DNA of 64,000 bases, from assembly GCA_035578905.1 (NCBI GenBank), contig JAQJVL010000057.1, positions 2,852,001 through 2,916,000 on the forward strand, read 5' to 3'. The notes beneath the pieces were generated by a model, which did not search any database, was not told the DNA's origin, and saw nothing but the letters and a program-made list of their open reading frames with translations. The DNA comes from Stictocephala bisonia (lineage: Eukaryota > Arthropoda > Insecta > Hemiptera > Membracidae). Every line of letters starts with the position of its first letter. The stretch's first letter is position 1. This document shows, one piece after another, positions 1 through 11,869 of the stretch. The translations under genes and the position numbers were made by a program.

Positions 1-207
1 CTGTGTTTTTCATATGTAAAAATGAAATGTTTTGCTTGTTAATATCATTAGCAACCTTTTTTTAAAAAATGTAATGTTCGTGGGAATGGCGATAGTTGTA
101 AGACTGTTTAAGTTATTTATTCACTCTGATGTGCGTTTGGTTAGGATTGTAGTTGAGGCCTGGCGAGGTGCCGAAGCCTGGATGAGCGAGGGGGGAGAGC
201 AGGACCA

Positions 208-310
208 ATGGGCAACTGCTTCTCTCGTGGTAAGGGCCGACCTCCGCCTCCGTCAATCTCTACACATAAACAGAAGGAAACCACTCCAACAGTACAAAAA
301 CATACTCAAG
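208..310 (+). CDS. DCUN1D3: DCUN1D3 coding exon 1 (acylated N-terminus)
   Basis: This exon encodes 34 residues plus the first base of codon 35: MGNCFSRGKG followed by a Pro-rich stretch and a Lys/Thr/Gln-rich linker. The start context is ACCAATGG. The 200 bases before it are GC-richer than the surroundings and are probably 5' UTR. A longer open frame over the same bases (32-325, another frame) has no family resemblance and is treated as a shadow. Confidence 0.82.
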
Positions 311-2863
311 GTGAATAGTATCTGATATCTAACATTACTTCTCCACTTACCACTAATTAGTTTACTTGTATAATTTGTAATATAAAGTAGAATCTTACTT
401 TCGTGTCATAACAAATATAAATTTCAACTAAGCTATTTATAGACCTGTTCTTTATATTTAAGTTGTAATTGACTTTCTCAAGGCTTTTTTGAACTGAGTC
501 ATCATCACAAAGATACTGTTTGGTTTAGTAAGTTATATTCTTGATTGTTGCATACAAATATATATCTCATGTGATAAGAATATTTGTGCCAGTAATTTGG
601 TTTTGGTGAGAGCTGTTACTACAGCTGGTTTGAACTGATACAAATCTTTCTGTGTGCTTATAAAATCAATGGTCATAGCAAGAACGTATAAGATTACCTG
701 TACAGATAAAACTGACTAAATATATTGAAAAATAAAATTTTCATATTAAAAAGGACTTTAAAAGGTTTAGATGCTATTATTTGGTTGATTTCAGCAAAGT
801 ATAGTCAGTAAAACTATTATACAGAAAATCGGAAATAAGTATGGAGTGTTAACACGTTCGCTGCTGATGGTGCGGATCCGCATCCTGCTGCCTGTTCTGA
901 GCATGCGCTTGGTGCGGATCCGCACCATATTGGATGACTCATGTTATTTGTTTAGTGTGCGCCGAGCACTGTCCACAGACAGAGGATTCATTGTGAGCTT
1001 GCTTAAAACATTCAGTTGAACAAATTTTTACCATTCGTTCGTAGCTAGCGATTTAATTTTTTCGTACAGTTATGATACGAAGTTGGTGTGGATCCGCACC
1101 AAGCGCATGCTCAGAACAGGCAGCAGGGTGCGGATCCGCACCATCAGCAGCGAACGTGTTAAGAAATGTGATTTATGTGATACAATATTTTAAATACCGT
1201 AGTGAATGTTTCAATTCATTCAAATACCTCACGCTGGGTTTCAAAACTGACAGAGAATCTTAAAAACAAATGTTTAGCCACTTCTCTCACATTTCTATAG
1301 TGTTATAATCGGGATGGTGAAGAATTTTGTTAATCAAATTTTCCCCGTTATAGATCTTAAGGTTAATCAGCTGCTTTCATGCTGTAGTATTAAGAAAACT
1401 TATCACAGTATGTACTTCACAGTTAGCAGCATTTTTAATCGGAGGAGGCATTTTAAATACTCATAAGCAACCTAAACTACTGTCGGATGAATGTGTACGG
1501 CAACTGAGTCTTGCCAACAGATAGTGGTTCACAGTGTGCTTAACGCTGACTGCAACACACCAGCGGCAAAACTCCCCAACAGTTCTTACTTTAAAAACAT
1601 GCCTCGTATTTTAAATAACTAATACAGGTAAAATAGTTGTATATATATTCAATTACTATTGTTATAGAAGCTATTAAATGATGAATTACCTTGGAGAAAT
1701 GGTTAAATCTCAGATGTATTTTTATATCTGAAATCATAATCTAATGCGTTGGATTCAAGGTAATTCCTTTGAAGTACAGATCCTCATATTCTAGTTTATA
1801 GATTTTATTAATTTTATTTTTCTATCCTAATTTAATAAAACAAGTTGAAGAAGACAAGCATTGAAAAATCAGCTGTTCATATATACATTCCTGTTAAATA
1901 TGAGTTTAAAAAGAATGGTCTTAAATTCCTAGGACTACATTCAGTTATTGTTGTTAATCATAAACATATTTTCCCATCAATGGAATAACAGTTATGTATG
2001 TAAGAATAAATTAACATAACATCATTAGTTTTTTTCTACCATAGTTTTGACATTAATATTCCCTTTTATCTGTTTTAGAGATCAATTGGGAAATGTGCAA
2101 TGAACAGCGGGACATGCAGCGCAATGGTAATAGTGTGGCAAGTGAGCCTCTAGTGCGAGAGCGTAGTGTTCGGACGTTTTACTCCCGTGTAAGTGAGGCA
2201 AGACTGGGAAAAGCAGTCTCAGAAACTAGAATTAATTCGATGTTTGAAACTTATCGTGATATAACGGAAGACAGCATCTTAGCTGAAGGCATCGAAAGAT
2301 TGTGTGCAGATCTAAGTCTTTCTCCGGATGAATTCAGGGTGTTAATATTAGCTTGGAAATTAGATGCATCACAGATGTGTCGTTTTACTAGAGACGAGTT
2401 CGTCAAAGGGTGTCGAGCGATGCATGTAGACACTTTAAAAGGCATACAAAATAAACTACCTGAATTGGTTACGGAAGTGCTTGAAAATCCAGATTCTTTT
2501 AAAGACTTGTACCGTTTTACGTTCAGATTTGGTCTGGACTCTACAGTAGGTCAGCGTATATTGCCAGCTGATATGGCTGTTGACTTGTGGAGACTAGTTT
2601 TTTCAGGCCAAGAACCTGCTATTCTTAGTCGCTGGCTAAGGTTTCTTGAGAGCCACCCACACGTGAGAGGTATTCCGAAAGATACGTGGAACATGTTCCT
2701 AAATTTTTCTGAAGCTGTAGGAGATGACCTATCCACTTATGATGATACAGAGGCATGGCCGAGTATTTTTGATGATTTTGTAGAATATGAGAATGATCAA
2801 GCCAACCAGAACATTACAACTAAAGAAAAAGAAGTGATAAAAATGAGTGAATGGAGTAGTTAG
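208..2863 (+). CDS. DCUN1D3: DCN1-like protein 3 (cullin neddylation co-E3), two coding exons
   Basis: DCN1-like proteins bind cullins and the neddylation E2 and promote NEDD8 transfer; the type-3 member is held at membranes by N-terminal acylation. Coding exons are 208-310 and 2079-2863 (888 nt, 295 aa plus TAG). The intron is phase 1, with donor AAG|GTGAAT at 311 and acceptor TGTTTTAG|AG ending at 2078; joining restores one Glu codon and keeps the frame. The protein starts MGNCFSRGKG, with Gly2 for myristoylation and Cys4 for palmitoylation as expected for type 3. The PONY/DCUN1 domain covers about residues 84-271 and includes LSLSPDEFRVLILAWK and, near its end, AWPSIFDDFVEY, the region of the cullin-binding DAD patch. 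The length is close to that of vertebrate DCUN1D3 (about 300 aa). The ATG at 2093 lies inside the exon and would lose the acylation signal, so 208 is preferred. The family call is firm; the exon 1 join is inferred from frame, splice sites and the diagnostic N-terminus. Confidence 0.9.
849..1162. mobile_element. TTAA-flanked MITE with 75-bp inverted arms (piggyBac-like) in DCUN1D3 intron
   Basis: TTAA at 849-852 and 1159-1162 flanks a 306-bp element. Arms 853-927 and 1084-1158 are inverted repeats of 75 bp with two mismatches. Each arm starts CACGTTCGCTGCTGATGG and carries two copies of a GGATCC-centred palindrome (TGCGGATCCGCA; one is altered in the right arm). The unique centre is about 155 bp with no coding capacity. 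A TTAA duplication with a C-starting terminus is typical of piggyBac-mobilised MITEs. The low arm divergence suggests recent insertion or homogenisation. Confidence 0.85.
2079..2863 (+). CDS. DCUN1D3: DCUN1D3 coding exon 2 (PONY/DCUN1 domain)
   Basis: The exon holds the whole DCUN1 domain and the stop codon TAG at 2861-2863. It follows a polypyrimidine-rich acceptor (TCTGTTTTAG). The C-terminal tail after the domain (about 24 residues) is short, acidic and Lys-rich. No frameshift or internal stop was seen. Confidence 0.9.
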
Positions 2864-2996
2864 GCTAGATTGTAACTTGAAAATTAATATAGGCTGTACT
2901 TATAAAAGTTTTTTTAACTCGGAGGTACGTCTTGAATGATCACAAGAATACTCTCTTGACTACTAATGTATGTGTTCACAGTGTAGTTAACATAAA

Positions 2997-3002
2997 AATA
3001 AA
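2997..3002 (+). promoter_or_regulatory. DCUN1D3: candidate poly(A) signal of DCUN1D3
   Basis: An AATAAA hexamer lies about 135 bases after the stop codon; another is at 3250-3255. In AT-rich DNA such hexamers are common, so the choice is tentative. Confidence 0.35.
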
Positions 3003-5353
3003 TACTATTTCTGTGTTGCATATTAAAAATGTAATATGCAAAAAATTTTGAATAATTTTAATATCATACTGTGTTTAATATTATTATCTATATCAAATAT
3101 TTGCACTTTAGTACCGTGATGTATGTACCACTATTGTACTGGCTACAGGAACAGTAATGGGATTTTTGGTTGTATCACATAAATTTTATATTTAAAAAAG
3201 TTACAATTAAAAATGATAGTGAAAAACAAATAGTAATTTTGTTTATCAAAATAAACATACAGTAAAGTTTTTACAAGTACTTGTTTATTAAGACTTTCAA
3301 TTGCTTGTTTAAATCAACAGTCAATTATCTAAAAGAATATATACATAAATTATAAATTGATTTAACTTAAAAATAATTTCTACCTGATGTTCAGCTTCAC
3401 AAGCTAAGGGTTCTCAGTTCAATCACAATCAGTGTCATAATTTGTCATTGGGCTTATTTTGTCACACTTTTAAGGAATAGTGGGCCTCAAAAATCCATAT
3501 TTATCCAGATATCTTGATGATCGGGGTCCAATAAAATCAATGAATAATGTTATTAAAATTACTAATTTAATTTGCCTGTGTAGAATATTCAGTTTCCAAA
3601 GGAAAGATCCTAAATAACGAGACCGAATAACGTATTTGCATTTTTTTACATTTACTAATAAAAAATGGTAACTGTTTTGATTAATAATTTTCCAAATATC
3701 TGAGATGTTAACCCAACTCTGATGTAGTTGTGGTTGTTTCAGATTCTTAACCCTTGTGAGTAATCATAACATCAGTAATTCTTAGATCTTAGTTTCCAGG
3801 GAAGCTTGTGTTTGGTTGTAATAAGTTTACCTTCACCACCCGGCATCTCAGCATTGATGCTAGCTATATGATTCCTCTCCGACTTGTGATATTTACTCTC
3901 AGCTCTCTGGCTTCTGGGATAGCTTAGTTTATTCACCGAAATAATAAATATAATTTAATTTTTGTTTTTAATACATTAAAAATAGATGAATGGTGCATTG
4001 ATGAATGCAGTTATAAAAGGACCATTAATATTTTCTCTTTGTTAAATAATTCGTATAATCCGGGATCAAGCATCTGCAACATACGTGATTTAGTTTCCAC
4101 AGTTCCTAGATAAATATTTTCTTGTACTGTAACTTACTTGTTTCTTATTTGCTGATTATCAACAAACAAACTTGCCTTGAGAAATAAACAAAAGCTACAT
4201 TTATTTGTTTTGATAAACAGCTGTACTTGAACTATTTTTAGTCAACTATATCGAGAGGATTTTTCATAGAGTAAAACCTGCTATTGATTTTGGGTGGGTT
4301 ATTTCCAAATTTATGCACTTTTTTCAAAGTTTCTCAAGAACTATCATCATTCTTTTAGTGAAATTTTACTTTGAAAAATTCCTATCTATACCTGAACCAA
4401 AAATTATTTGGGATCTTCCATTCCTGAAATCAGATAGATAAATCGTGGCACTTGAATAAATATAAGATTATTTAGAATATTAAGTTTTGGAATGTAGGTA
4501 TGAATAATAATTAATTACTAGCTTTTCATATTTCAGGTACAATAAATTAGTTTCAATTATTATTACAGTAACTATTTTTTTTTTTTCACTCCCCAGTTCA
4601 TATGGGTTTGCAAGCTTGTGTGTGAACTTTATTCAACGAATGAAGTACCGACTGTTATTGTTTGAGCAATGATTATTTAATAATGATTTTTATTGATAAT
4701 AATATTAGTTAATAGAAATAAATTTTAATTTAACTATTTCATGAATCAAACAACTATTAAATTGTTTGACCAACATTTACTAAATAACAACACGTGTAGA
4801 AATAGTAACAAAAACGGAGTGATGCAAGAGATTGAGATTTAAACTCTTATAATGTATGCAAACAAACACGCAGACAATATCTATCTGTTTGTACACATAA
4901 AAATAACCAACAATTGTAGTTGTTCAGTCGTAAACTCATTCCATGTAGCCAAAAATATTTGTTAAATGTAACAAGCCACCATATATTAAACATTCTCTGC
5001 ATTGTCTGTAAAATGTAATAAAAGGTAGGGTCGATAAATGCAATTGTAATTGTTCTTCACTAAAATCTGGTCTTCATTCTTTATTAAATAAAGAAATAAA
5101 TCAACCAGCTGATATTGTTATCCCGGCAATATAGGTGAAGGTGTTCTGACTCTGAGCCTTAAAGCAAAATGAAGATACCCACCAGTGCATGTGTGGAGAG
5201 TTCAAACAAAGTAGTCACTGGAATAAATAAATAATTGAGATATGATAAGAAAATATCTACCCTCAGTATTATGTTATTTTTGAGCATATAGTTGGCTCAG
5301 TGATCCAAACTTGCCAACAGACATTTTTATACTGATTAGAACCATAAACTACA

Positions 5354-5440
5354 CTAAGGCTTAGGACTGCAGAGTCTAAAGTTCAAATTCCCAACTGATC
5401 TGACGATTGGTACTTACCTCATTGAATAAAGTTCAGGACC
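5354..5440 (+). repeat. possible degenerate tRNA-derived SINE, type 2
   Basis: A box-B-like AGTTCAAATTCCC stretch is followed by CTGATCTGACG and AATAAAGTTCA. The same order of motifs, diverged, occurs at 19160-19245. A SINE origin is inferred from the tRNA-like box and the second copy. Confidence 0.4.
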
Positions 5441-6222
5441 CAACTGTTGTCCCAACTGTGTGAAATGTCGGCACTGGTGGCGCAATGCTGTAACCCAGCT
5501 ACTTGGGGACAAACTGTTGAGGAGATGTAGGTGATAGGTTCTATGCTCGGTTCTCTTCATACCAAAACGGCGTCAGCTCAACGATTGCCATCAACATGGA
5601 CACTACTAGAGAAGTCTGGGGTGTCCATGTTGAATGGTATTCAAGGTTTAGATGTTGTGTAAGGAAGAGAACTGAGTATCAGGCTTGTCAGTTAGCTGAT
5701 AATCAGACCAACACTGCATGGTTAGGATTCCACGTAAAGCTGCAGGTTCCTTAGTAATTACAGTAGGCTATTGGGCTATTAATAAATAGCTCTTTCTGAG
5801 AAACAGTTGACCTTAGTTAGTAACAATGACTACACTCGTTAATTTACACTCATGTTCGCCCATATCTTGACGATCGGTGTCTTATAATGAAATGTATAGA
5901 AACTTTTTTAACATTTCGTCCCATTTGGATTAATGGTTATATTTTACTCCTTTAATTGTTCAAACACCTATAAAACAAATTTGTTCTGTAAATTAAAATC
6001 CACTGTTTCCTAATTAATTGAAAACAGTTCAAAGTGACCAGATTTTGTTCTAATTGGTGTTTATACAATAATTCCGTAATAGGAACATTTATACCATACC
6101 ATATTTACCTTAGAGACCCACTTGCTAATATGTCCCTTTTTATCTTTGGAAACATGGCTAGCTTCTAAATCTAACTAAAATATATAATCACTATAATCAC
6201 CAATCTACCAACTATCTTTACA

Positions 6223-6277
6223 CACACACGTGTGCACGCACACACGCACACACACACACACACACGTGCGCCTGTGT
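6223..6277. repeat. (CA)n microsatellite
   Basis: An interrupted run of CA dinucleotides with ACGTG interruptions, about 55 bases. Confidence 0.85.
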
Positions 6278-6979
6278 GTAAAAACTATTCAATATTAGTT
6301 TAGTCTGGAATAATAAGTCATATTGACATTTAATAATAACTTATTGCACAACTATTGTCATGGTTTCTCTTAACATTAAATAATGCTTTGTAACAAGAGA
6401 AATCATCAATTCTGTCATTAGTTAATATAATGTTTCAAAATTTTAAGTTCTTTATAGTAATAAAACTAATTTATCTAATTTCTGGTACTCCATCCAACTT
6501 TATAATTATGCTTGTGATAGCAAAGTTATCTAAAGAATAAGTAATTGTTTTTAAGGGGGTTCGGTACAGAAAAACTTTAAAAAAATGCATTTTTGGTTTT
6601 TAACTGTTTTTAACTCTCTGTTTCTTTCTGAACATTTTGGTATATAAAAAATGTATGTACGGTATTGGGAACATATTTAAAAAAATGTTGAAACGTCCTT
6701 TGGCACCCACTAAAAACCATACTTTTCTAGCTACCTGCTAGAATAGATCATCGTATAGCATATAAGACTCATAAACTAATGTTTTTACATTTTGTTGCCT
6801 TGGTAACACTGTTTATATTTCTACTGTTCTCTGTGTTGTTGACAGCTGTCATTCTCAGTTGAGGTTATGCCTTTTATATTGTTTGTTTACTTACTTACAG
6901 TTTCTGTGAAAAGTGTTAGTTCATTGTGTTTTGAAGAACATTTGAGTGTAAACAGTGCTAATATTAGTTATTTTCAAAA

Positions 6980-7360
6980 ATGCCTAGATCAAGTATTCCT
7001 AGAGTTTTTAAAAAACGCAAAAACATTGGTAAACCTAAATCAGAAGGAACAAATAGTCCTATTGCAAGTGAACCTACTCATAGGCCTATGCTGACACCAG
7101 ACCAAGATCAACCCCTTTTGCCTGGGTCCACTATTGACATCAAAAGCTCATCACATATAAAGCTCATACCAAATTTAGACAAATATGATTCCTTTTCAAG
7201 GTCTGATTGTACAAATCTTATTATAAGCAGTAATGTACTTAAAAAAATACTATCTGAAGTTGCCGTGTGTCGGGACTGCGGTTCCGATCTTTCCCTCCGC
7301 GTAGGTAAACATGTAGGCCTAGCAGCCAAAAATAAATTTTGTTGGCCTCAATACCCTTTG
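6980..7360 (+). pseudogene. Mutator-like transposase, N-terminal fragment
   Basis: The open frame starts MPRSSIPRVFKKRKN, a typical start for insect and cnidarian Mutator-like transposase proteins. It reaches VAVCRDCGSDLSLRV, which matches the first CxxC zinc-binding region just before the catalytic domain. From about 7320 the family similarity stops, and a fusion to sequence in another frame runs into a stop at 7375. The long central part of the enzyme is deleted, so it cannot be active. It may still produce a short DNA-binding fragment, but nothing in the sequence shows that it does. Confidence 0.65.
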
Positions 7361-7361
7361 T

Positions 7362-7631
7362 TTAGGTGTATATGATGCTGTAGCATCCTTCAATGAAGGT
7401 AATATTGCCAAGTGTCAAGTGTTGAAGAGTTTGGGAATTGAACCAGGACTAAACTGTGCGTCGGTGATGAAAGATCTGGACATCGCTCGCATTCAAAAAG
7501 GTGATCGAGAAGCTGCTGAAATCCAGAAGAAAGCTAGACAAAGCAAGAGACTCTTGAAAAGGAAGCTGGAGGATGATATGGAGGAGGATGATTGTGTAGC
7601 AGGTCCCTCTTATGCTGCTGGCATGTATTAG
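7362..7631 (+). pseudogene. Mutator-like transposase, C-terminal fragment
   Basis: Reading from 7362, the frame gives ASFNEGNIAKCQVLKSLGI, then PGLNCASVM, then a Lys/Arg-rich helix, an acidic stretch and the end SYAAGMY before TAG at 7629-7631. This is the usual C-terminal tail of Mutator-like transposase proteins (basic helix, acidic patch, YGAGxY-like end). It lies in a different frame from the N-terminal piece, next to the deletion junction at about 7330-7360. Confidence 0.6.
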
Positions 7632-8041
7632 AAGGTAAATAAAACTTTTAAAGCCGTTTTTCCGAAAACTATATTTTTTATTATAAAATGTACCTTTTCT
7701 CAGGAACTATTTGACATAGGCCAACCAAATTTTTGTCTCTTATTTATTACATGCATGTACACACTTTGACGAAGAGCTTTTTCCAATGACTTTCTTTGAA
7801 TAATAAAAAAAAATATATTATGACCATAAAAAAAGAATTTTTTTAAAGATTTTCTAAAAAGATTTTCATTTTTTTCTGTGTGTTTTTTTTTTACAATTCT
7901 CGTCGTTAAAGTGTGTAGAAAGGGTGTAAAAACAAGCCTGAAAAATTTAACTCCAATATCTTAAGTAGATTTCTAGAAAAGGAACAACAAAGTTGTTAAA
8001 TTTAACATGGGCGGGATAGGGAGTACCGAACCCCCTTAATA

Positions 8042-8560
8042 AGATGTTTAGAAGCAATAAATAGGCCACTTAGAAAGACACGTACTGAAAGTACCTGTGC
8101 AAGAGATGCAATTGAGTAGTGGAAGTGAAACAAAAAACTAATCTTCCCCCACTGTCATTCTATTTTAATTTATCATGGCAACTAGGAAGACAGTACCGCG
8201 GGCTGGCTGGCCAGTAACAAGCCCCGTCCACTTTTTCATTAGCAGCAGTTACCTTTGGTTGCGTGATTACCACTTATGAATCAAGCTTAGAACTTAAATT
8301 ATTATTTAGTATTCAAATAACAATAACACAATGAATGATAAATTAAACAAACTTAAATAGTTTATTAGAGTTATTTTTTCAACTAAACGCTGTTGGACAC
8401 TTGAATGCAGAAATAAATGTTAGTCACACTCATGATTTGCGGCAGCTTAGTAGTTGAACGATTCCTCTCTGCTGCTGAAACCCCCACATGTGCTAAATAT
8501 AACAAGCAAGTCACTTTGTCAGGTCTAATAATAGTATATTTTTTTAACAAGAATGTTTAT
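8042..8560 (+). repeat. unknown dispersed repeat, uninterrupted copy
   Basis: This stretch aligns by eye, with substitutions and small gaps, to 20380-20474, then 21092-21287, then 27073-27300. Shared landmarks are ATCATGGCAACTAGG, TAGTATTCAAATAACAAT, AACGCTGTTG and GCTAAATAT. It directly follows the TTAA transposon. No coding potential or terminal repeats were recognised, so its class is unknown. Confidence 0.6.
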
Positions 8561-11400
8561 TAATGGGATGCATTTTTATCAATTATTGGGTGATGTGTAA
8601 CTGTAGTTTACTACATAGATTTTTAAATTTAGCCAGTACTTTGTGGTCAGTACTGATCTTGTTTGTATATCTCTGGACATATTGTATAAATAGACTGTAA
8701 AGATTTATTTATTACTCTTGTTTTTTTATTTTGTGTGCAAAGCATTATTAATTTTTAAGGATTTACGTGAAAACTAATTTATTTTTTTATTGGTAGCGTT
8801 GCATGACAATATTGCTCCAAATAGAGGACATTATTTAATATCTACGTATTTTTATTTATGGGCTGTTGTAATGATTTGGAAAAAGTGTGAATAACTAGGG
8901 GTAGAACCTAGATGTTTGCAAGTTATTCTTGATCTGTCATTAAACTAAATGAAGTAATTATTAATGTTCTTAATGTTCAGTTTGCTCACTTTATAGGTTA
9001 TATTTGTACAAATTACTCTGATTATCTGCTGTTTGGTTTAGCGTATTGAGTGAATTTACTATAAAATCTTGTTTAATTAATTTAAATTTAAAATTGCTGA
9101 CTACTTATACATTTTGGCATTTTTATTCACTTAATATTAAAAATAATAATTTAGCTGAATTTTTTTTAGGGGGGGGTTTTATGTACATATTTAGTACTTC
9201 AAAGTACTCCTCTTCACAAATTACTTTTCTCCTCCTCCTCATGTTATTTTGTGATCACTTTGAAAAAGTGATATTACCCTGTTTAGAAATATCCCATGAT
9301 AAACCCTTTCAATAAGAAAAATTTTAATTTAATTTTATATAATTTTTATTAGAATTGGAAAAATTGTTGTCTTCCCTATGTCAAAAAAGAATCTTGGTTT
9401 CTACTTTGCATCTTCTCCAAAATGATAACACTTTTAAAAATTTAAATTGTGTCCATCTTTTCGTTTCATGTTCCTTCTAACTTACCGTAGTTTTCAGCTA
9501 CACAACCTTAAGAGTTTTGAGTAAAATTTTTTAAGCATTAAAAATTTTGCAAAATTTAGATTTCAGATTTATAAAGATATTTATTTATAAATTCAGCATG
9601 AGAATTTTTTACTGTCAAAATTCGAAAAGTAATTTATTGGTTGATTTGAAATTTTCACACACATTTCAATTACACTTCAGAAAATTGTCAAGTGTTTTTA
9701 TTTTTACTTAAAGAATTGAAATGTCATAAAAGCTTTAATAAGAATGTTCCATAGGTTAACATTGGAAATATTTTATTTGTTTGAACATTTGAAAACAATA
9801 TAAATTAATGTGAAATGATAGCAACATATTGCCTTTCAATTACAAGTTATTGATACAAAAATGATTGCCTCTTTGGTAAATGAACAAGATCTAGGCTTGG
9901 TAGCAGAGCAAATTTGTTTAAATATATATCAAGCTCGAAAAATGACTGAATTTTCAAACTGTAAATCCTGCACCCGTGGGAGAATGATCATATAACAGCA
10001 GGAAGAAGTGAGAAAGAGGCAAAATAGAGGTGTATGCTGGATGGGCAGATCTGTTGAAGACAGAGCCATAGCAGCGTGTTTTAAATACTTGTTATTGTTT
10101 ATGAAAACTTATTATTCCTCTATTTATCAATAACTAAATGAAAAACAATTGCTTAAAGTAAAAATAGAATTGTAAATCTCTAAAAAATTTTTAAAATTGA
10201 ATTCACACATTCTATAGAACATCATTTGTCAACTGAATCTTCATTGGTACAATTACTGGAGCCTATTTTGGTCAACACATTATTGCAGTAACTGGCTGAA
10301 CTGTGCAAAGATAGCATCGCTACCCTTGATTATTCACACACTGAAGGGAAACCTAAGTTACTTTCCAATCAGTCTTTGTAGTGGATAATTTTGTAAACTA
10401 CTGTTTTCTATAACTGGGTGTGTTTATATGATCACTGAAGTCCAATGATGTAGCTAGAGCCACACTTAAGTGACCTTGAGCAAGTTTTCTACTGATAAAA
10501 AAAAACATCCACAGATTGTATGGTTTTTTTACGCTTGACAAATTTGACTCGTAAAATGACTTGTGAATCCTTGGTGTGTTATTCAGTTATGAATATTGAT
10601 TAGGAGCAAAAATGTGATTTATTATTCAAAATGTATTAGAAAAATCAGCAAACATGCATACACGATACTAATTATGCTCCCACTGGAAATGGTTTTGTCG
10701 ATGTAGTAACAATAAATCTTCATTGCTGTTTTTTTTTCTTCCTTGTTTGATCATTTTCATATAAAAATTTTAAAATTTTTATATCTTCCTATTGTTTTTC
10801 ATGGATGGTTTGCTGATTTTTTAAGTATTGTTAAAGTACTTTTTCCCCTGCCACCTTTGTAACCTAAGGTTTATAATTATTGTGATACTTACTATCATAG
10901 TACTATCATTCATAGTTCTTATTTCCTGTTGGCCATACATTTTTGTAAAGTTCTTCGATGTTATATGCTTAGTTTTTAATTCCTCAGGGAGTCGATTTTA
11001 AGGATGATGATAACAATTAAAAACCGACATGTATGTATTTTTTTTTATTGCATGACAATAATAGATGTTGGTTAAGCTTTATTAATGTATGCTATTGTTA
11101 AAACCATGATTATTAATGTAAAATGTTCATAAAGAATGTTCTATCATATAATTTATTTGTAGTACTATTGATGTTAGATTTTGACTTTTTTAACAAAAAA
11201 CTAAATTTTGATGTAATATTACCAACAAACTATTGTCTAACAAACGCTATATTGTGTTTTAACAGTTGTTTAAATGTGCACGAGATTATGTCACAGCTTA
11301 TATTTCCATTAGGAATTGGGCTATAATCTGTAAAATCAATCGTAATATGTAACAAGATTACTTTCAAATCATACCTTGAAATATTTGGTGTAATAAATTA
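8561..11400. other. AT-rich intergenic DNA, nothing recognised
   Basis: Only short open frames (the longest is 9046-9315, Phe/Leu/Asn-rich with no family resemblance). No repeats with clear borders were seen. Confidence 0.5.
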
Positions 11401-11510
11401 AAATACAGTAGATACAGTGAAATTTTGATAAGTCAGATGTTAATATTATGTAATAAATTAACATAGATACAGTGAAACTTTAATAAGTCAGATGTTGGAT
11501 TCTGCTGGTA
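11391..11510 (+). repeat. about 60-bp tandem duplication at MITE left end
   Basis: The block TAATAAATTAA...GATACAGTGAAA...TAAGTCAGATGTT occurs twice, at about 11391-11450 and 11451-11505, so the left end of the adjacent MITE is duplicated. Confidence 0.65.
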
Positions 11511-11867
11511 GTCCAAGAATCAATTTAAAGAGCACAAAATGTAAAATAAAAGTCTAAAATCAAGATACTAAGGGCAAATGAATGAATTGGTTGGTACACA
11601 AGTGATGCTTGGTGATGCAAAACATATGACTCACTTTTGAAAGCAGACAGCTGTTTAAAATTAATAGGATTGGATAACATGTTGTAAAAAAAACGAAAAA
11701 AAGAAGAATAATTGTATTATAGAAGTATATAGGAGTCTAGACTTCCAATATTAACTATTGTCTGCAAGTAAATCAAATGTTATTTTTCCCCACACTCCGG
11801 ATAACCTAGATTTTCATTATCTAGTTCAGCGTGGTCTCAATTAATTTGACCTAACAAGATTTCACTG
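11470..11867. mobile_element. pogo/Tigger-like MITE, TA-flanked
   Basis: TA at 11468-11469 and 11868-11869 flanks a 398-bp element. The left end is CAGTGAAACTTTAATAAGTC and the complement of the right end is CAGTGAAATCTTGTTAGGTC, a diverged inverted repeat of about 20 bp. There is no coding capacity. CAGTGAA-type ends with TA duplications are typical of the pogo branch of Tc1/mariner. Confidence 0.6.
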
Positions 11868-11869
11868 TA

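Larger units (their letters stand above)
3003..6550. other. intergenic region 3' of DCUN1D3
   Basis: AT-rich DNA with no supported gene. It contains a possible degenerate tRNA-derived SINE near 5354-5440, a short hairpin near 5600-5634 (CATGGACAC paired with GTGTCCATG) and a CA-rich microsatellite at 6223-6277. Confidence 0.6.
6551..8039 (+). mobile_element. TTAA-flanked DNA transposon with Mutator-like transposase remnant
   Basis: TTAA at 6551-6554 and 8036-8039 bounds an element whose ends are inverted repeats, GGGGGTTCGGTAC on the left and its complement GTACCGAACCCCC on the right. Inside are an N-terminal and a C-terminal piece of a Mutator-like transposase with the catalytic middle missing. 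TTAA duplications point towards the Kolobok type rather than classical Mutator (8-10 bp duplications), but that class is inferred. A relative with similar ends and the shared subterminal TTTAACATGGGC lies at 47715-48802. Confidence 0.75.

Noticed and set aside
32..325. 97-codon open frame at the window start
   Set aside because: It overlaps DCUN1D3 exon 1 in another frame and has no family features; the shorter MGNC frame with a splice donor explains the region.
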